In this document: piece after piece, positions 20,389 through 22,022 of the stretch
How the letters are laid out: each line of letters starts with the position of its first letter
Position numbering within the stretch: the first letter of the stretch is position 1
Assembly: GCA_003231925.1 (NCBI GenBank)
Contig: QIKK01000064.1
Location: 1 to 22,022 of the forward strand
Length of the DNA: 22,022 nucleotides
From: Candidatus Saccharimonadota bacterium
GTDB taxonomy: Bacteria > Patescibacteriota > Saccharimonadia > Saccharimonadales > SZUA-47
Reading direction: 5' to 3'
Program-made: the position numbers and the translations under genes
The notes under the pieces: model-generated
What the model saw: the letters and a program-made list of their open reading frames with translations, nothing else
What the model was told of the DNA's origin: nothing
The model's database searches: none

Positions 20389-20577
20389 GTGTTAAATATA
20401 CTAGCGCACACAGCCAACGATACCATTAATAAAGAATTTAGTAACCATATGGCAGATAGTAGCCATTGGTCCAGCAATATGACCTTCATGATACTTGGTT
20501 TTACAATTCTCGTTATTGCAATAATATCCCTTTTATGGTTCTTGAGGGAACATTCAGGAACAAGGAAAACCGATTAA
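20389..20577 (+). CDS. Small single-pass membrane protein of the copper operon
   Basis: A 62-residue ORF begins at GTG 20389, 1 nt after the csoR stop, with AGGGGG upstream. The N-terminal 30 residues are polar with His, Asp and Ser (NHMADSSHWSSNM), then one membrane segment (about 31-51, TFMILGFTILVIAIISLLWF), then a short basic tail (LREHSGTRKTD). If the N-terminus lies outside, H and M residues could bind metal, but this is inference. I do not recognise the family. Close coupling to csoR argues for a role in copper handling. Confidence 0.75.
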   Translation: MLNILAHTANDTINKEFSNHMADSSHWSSNMTFMILGFTILVIAIISLLWFLREHSGTRKTD

Positions 20578-20694
20578 AAATGATAAAATAGAGAGCATAC
20601 TCTCGACCATAAAAAAGTAGAATACATTTAAAAAGGTGGGGGGTTAAAAAAATAAAAAAGTCTACCCGCTAGTAACATAAGAAAGGATTATAAG

Positions 20695-22022
20695 ATGGAT
20701 CACAGTAAACACGAAGGCCATGAAGATCACGGAAAAGATTATGATAAGCATGCTGGACATAGCTTAATGATGTTTAAGCAGAAGTTCTGGTTGTCTCTAT
20801 TATTTACGATTCCAACATTGTACTTTTCTAATACTATTCAAAGACTATTTAGTTTTTCAGCATTTAGTTTTCCGGGTAGCGAATATATACCTGCAATTTT
20901 TGGTGTAATTGTCTTCTTTTACGGCGGAATTGTATTCTTGAAGGGTGCTAGAGACGAGCTTAGGGCTCGTGCTCCAGCAATGATGACCTTAATCTCAATG
21001 GCTATATCAGTAGCCTTTATATATAGCTCGATGATTAGTTTGAAGATTGTTGGTGGACAAGATTTCTGGTGGGAATTAACTTCACTAGTTACTATAATGC
21101 TACTTGGTCACTGGCTAGAGATGGCATCAGTCATGAGCGCTCAGGGAGCAATGAAAGAACTTGCCAAATTACTACCAGATACTGCCGAATTAGTTACAAA
21201 AAATGGAATAGAAAAAGTCCCCTTAAGTAGCCTTAATGTAGGCGATTTAGTATTGGTTCGACCGGGGGCAAAAATCTCGGCTGACGGTAAAGTTGTAAAA
21301 GGCTCCTCAAAAGTAGACGAGGCCATGCTAACAGGAGAATCAAAACCAGTTGAGAAAAAGATATCGTCTATGGTTATAGCCGGCACAGTAAATGCCACCG
21401 GGTCTTTAACTATTGAAGTTACCAAAACTGGAGACGATACGGCACTAGCTGGTATTATGAAGTTAGTAGCTGAGGCTCAAAAAAGTAAATCCAAAACACA
21501 AATACTAGCCGACAGAGCAGCATTTTATTTAACTTTTGTAGCAATAGGTTCTGCTATATTGGCAGCTGGTTCCTGGGGCTTAATCGGTGGTGTTGGAGCG
21601 GCATTTATATTAGAACGCGTTGTCACAGTCTTAATAATAGCCTGCCCACACGCCCTAGGATTAGCTGTCCCTTTGGTAACATCCATCTCTACTTCAAAAG
21701 CTGCTCATAATGGATTACTGGTTCGTGAGAGAACCGCACTTGAAGAAGCTCGGAAAATTGACATCGTTTTGTTTGACAAGACTGGAACACTTACTAAAGG
21801 TGAACAGGGTGTTGTTGATGTAATCGGTGACGATAAAAATAATATCATCAGACTGGCGGCATCGGTGGAGCAAGAGTCTGAGCATCCCATCGCTAAATCT
21901 ATCGTAAACCACGCAAAAAAATTAAAAATTAAACTAAATACTTCCAGTAATTTCTCGGCAATCACTGGTAGAGGTGCTAAAGCTTCGGTCAACGGAAAAG
22001 AGCAATACGTCGGCGGACCAGC
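20695..22022 (+). CDS. copB: P1B-type copper ATPase, CopB-like (3' end outside window)
   Basis: A heavy-metal P-type ATPase that exports copper with ATP. The reading frame stays open from ATG 20695 (AAAGGA before it) to the window edge, 442 codons, so the C-terminal part is missing. The N-terminus is His-rich (HSKHEGHEDHGKDYDKHAGH, about 3-22) with no CxxC domain. Membrane segments follow, then the actuator motif TGES (213-216), the membrane CPH motif (C317-P318-H319), the phosphorylation loop DKTGT (D361) and the HP motif (H397-P398). CPH rather than CPC points to the P1B-3 group, in which CopB enzymes export Cu(I)/Cu(II). It is 117 nt after the small membrane protein gene; a 5-bp hairpin (20591-20604) lies in this gap and no second operator is seen. 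It is probably in the csoR operon. Confidence 0.93.
   Translation, partial: MDHSKHEGHEDHGKDYDKHAGHSLMMFKQKFWLSLLFTIPTLYFSNTIQRLFSFSAFSFPGSEYIPAIFGVIVFFYGGIVFLKGARDELRARAPAMMTLISMAISVAFIYSSMISLKIVGGQDFWWELTSLVTIMLLGHWLEMASVMSAQGAMKELAKLLPDTAELVTKNGIEKVPLSSLNVGDLVLVRPGAKISADGKVVKGSSKVDEAMLTGESKPVEKKISSMVIAGTVNATGSLTIEVTKTGDDTALAGIMKLVAEAQKSKSKTQILADRAAFYLTFVAIGSAILAAGSWGLIGGVGAAFILERVVTVLIIACPHALGLAVPLVTSISTSKAAHNGLLVRERTALEEARKIDIVLFDKTGTLTKGEQGVVDVIGDDKNNIIRLAASVEQESEHPIAKSIVNHAKKLKIKLNTSSNFSAITGRGAKASVNGKEQYVGGP

Noticed and set aside
1..22022. CRISPR arrays, insertion sequences, prophage genes, rRNA or tRNA genes
   Set aside because: I saw no regularly spaced repeats, transposase or integrase motifs, terminal inverted repeats, or RNA gene signatures on either strand.

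Overview
The window looks like part of a small, AT-rich genome of the Candidate Phyla Radiation (Patescibacteria), most likely a Saccharibacteria (TM7) relative. This is inferred from gene content and order and from compact spacing, not from a database search. The standard stop codons fit every gene, with TGA ending dnaX and the DHH gene, so the UGA-glycine code of Gracilibacteria/SR1 is not used. At least seven genes or small ORFs have a -10 box 6-9 nt before the start codon and no Shine-Dalgarno sequence, which suggests that leaderless mRNAs are common here.

Layout. 1-501: a possible 3' gene tail and a leftward hypothetical gene. 502-1571: an accessory stretch with two consecutive copies of one design. 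Each copy has a TTGACA/TACAAT promoter, a leaderless 31-codon ORF, two long crossing stems (pseudoknot topology) whose 5' strands lie in the end of that ORF, an intrinsic-terminator hairpin sharing bases with the second stem, and a small unknown gene. This looks like leader-peptide-coupled transcription attenuation and is the most novel signal in the window. 1622-2862: rplJ-rplL with an L10-type autoregulatory leader and a strong terminator. 2978-4182: an unknown conserved-looking protein and a type II thymidine kinase. 4253-11736: a rightward housekeeping run of dnaX, dnaB, a polytopic membrane protein, ybaB/ebfC, recR, a DHH/DHHA1 phosphoesterase and cysS.

11733-17200: a leftward envelope block with a VanY-like M15 peptidase, an alpha/beta hydrolase, two PimA-like GT4 glycosyltransferases and an AI-2E-family permease. 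17245-19215: a small zincin, a PQ-loop membrane protein and a DEAD-box RNA helicase with a roughly 100-nt leader. 19392-22022: metal handling, with a leftward VIT1/CCC1 transporter divergent from a csoR - small membrane protein - copB operon. A perfect CsoR-type operator lies inside the csoR promoter spacer.

The housekeeping genes serve replication and repair (DnaX clamp loader, DnaB helicase, RecR, EbfC) and translation (L10, L12, CysRS). Several proteins have altered metal sites: DnaX lacks its zinc module, RecR keeps two of four zinc cysteines, the VanY homologue has Glu where the third zinc ligand His is expected, and CsoR has Cys-His-His instead of Cys-His-Cys.
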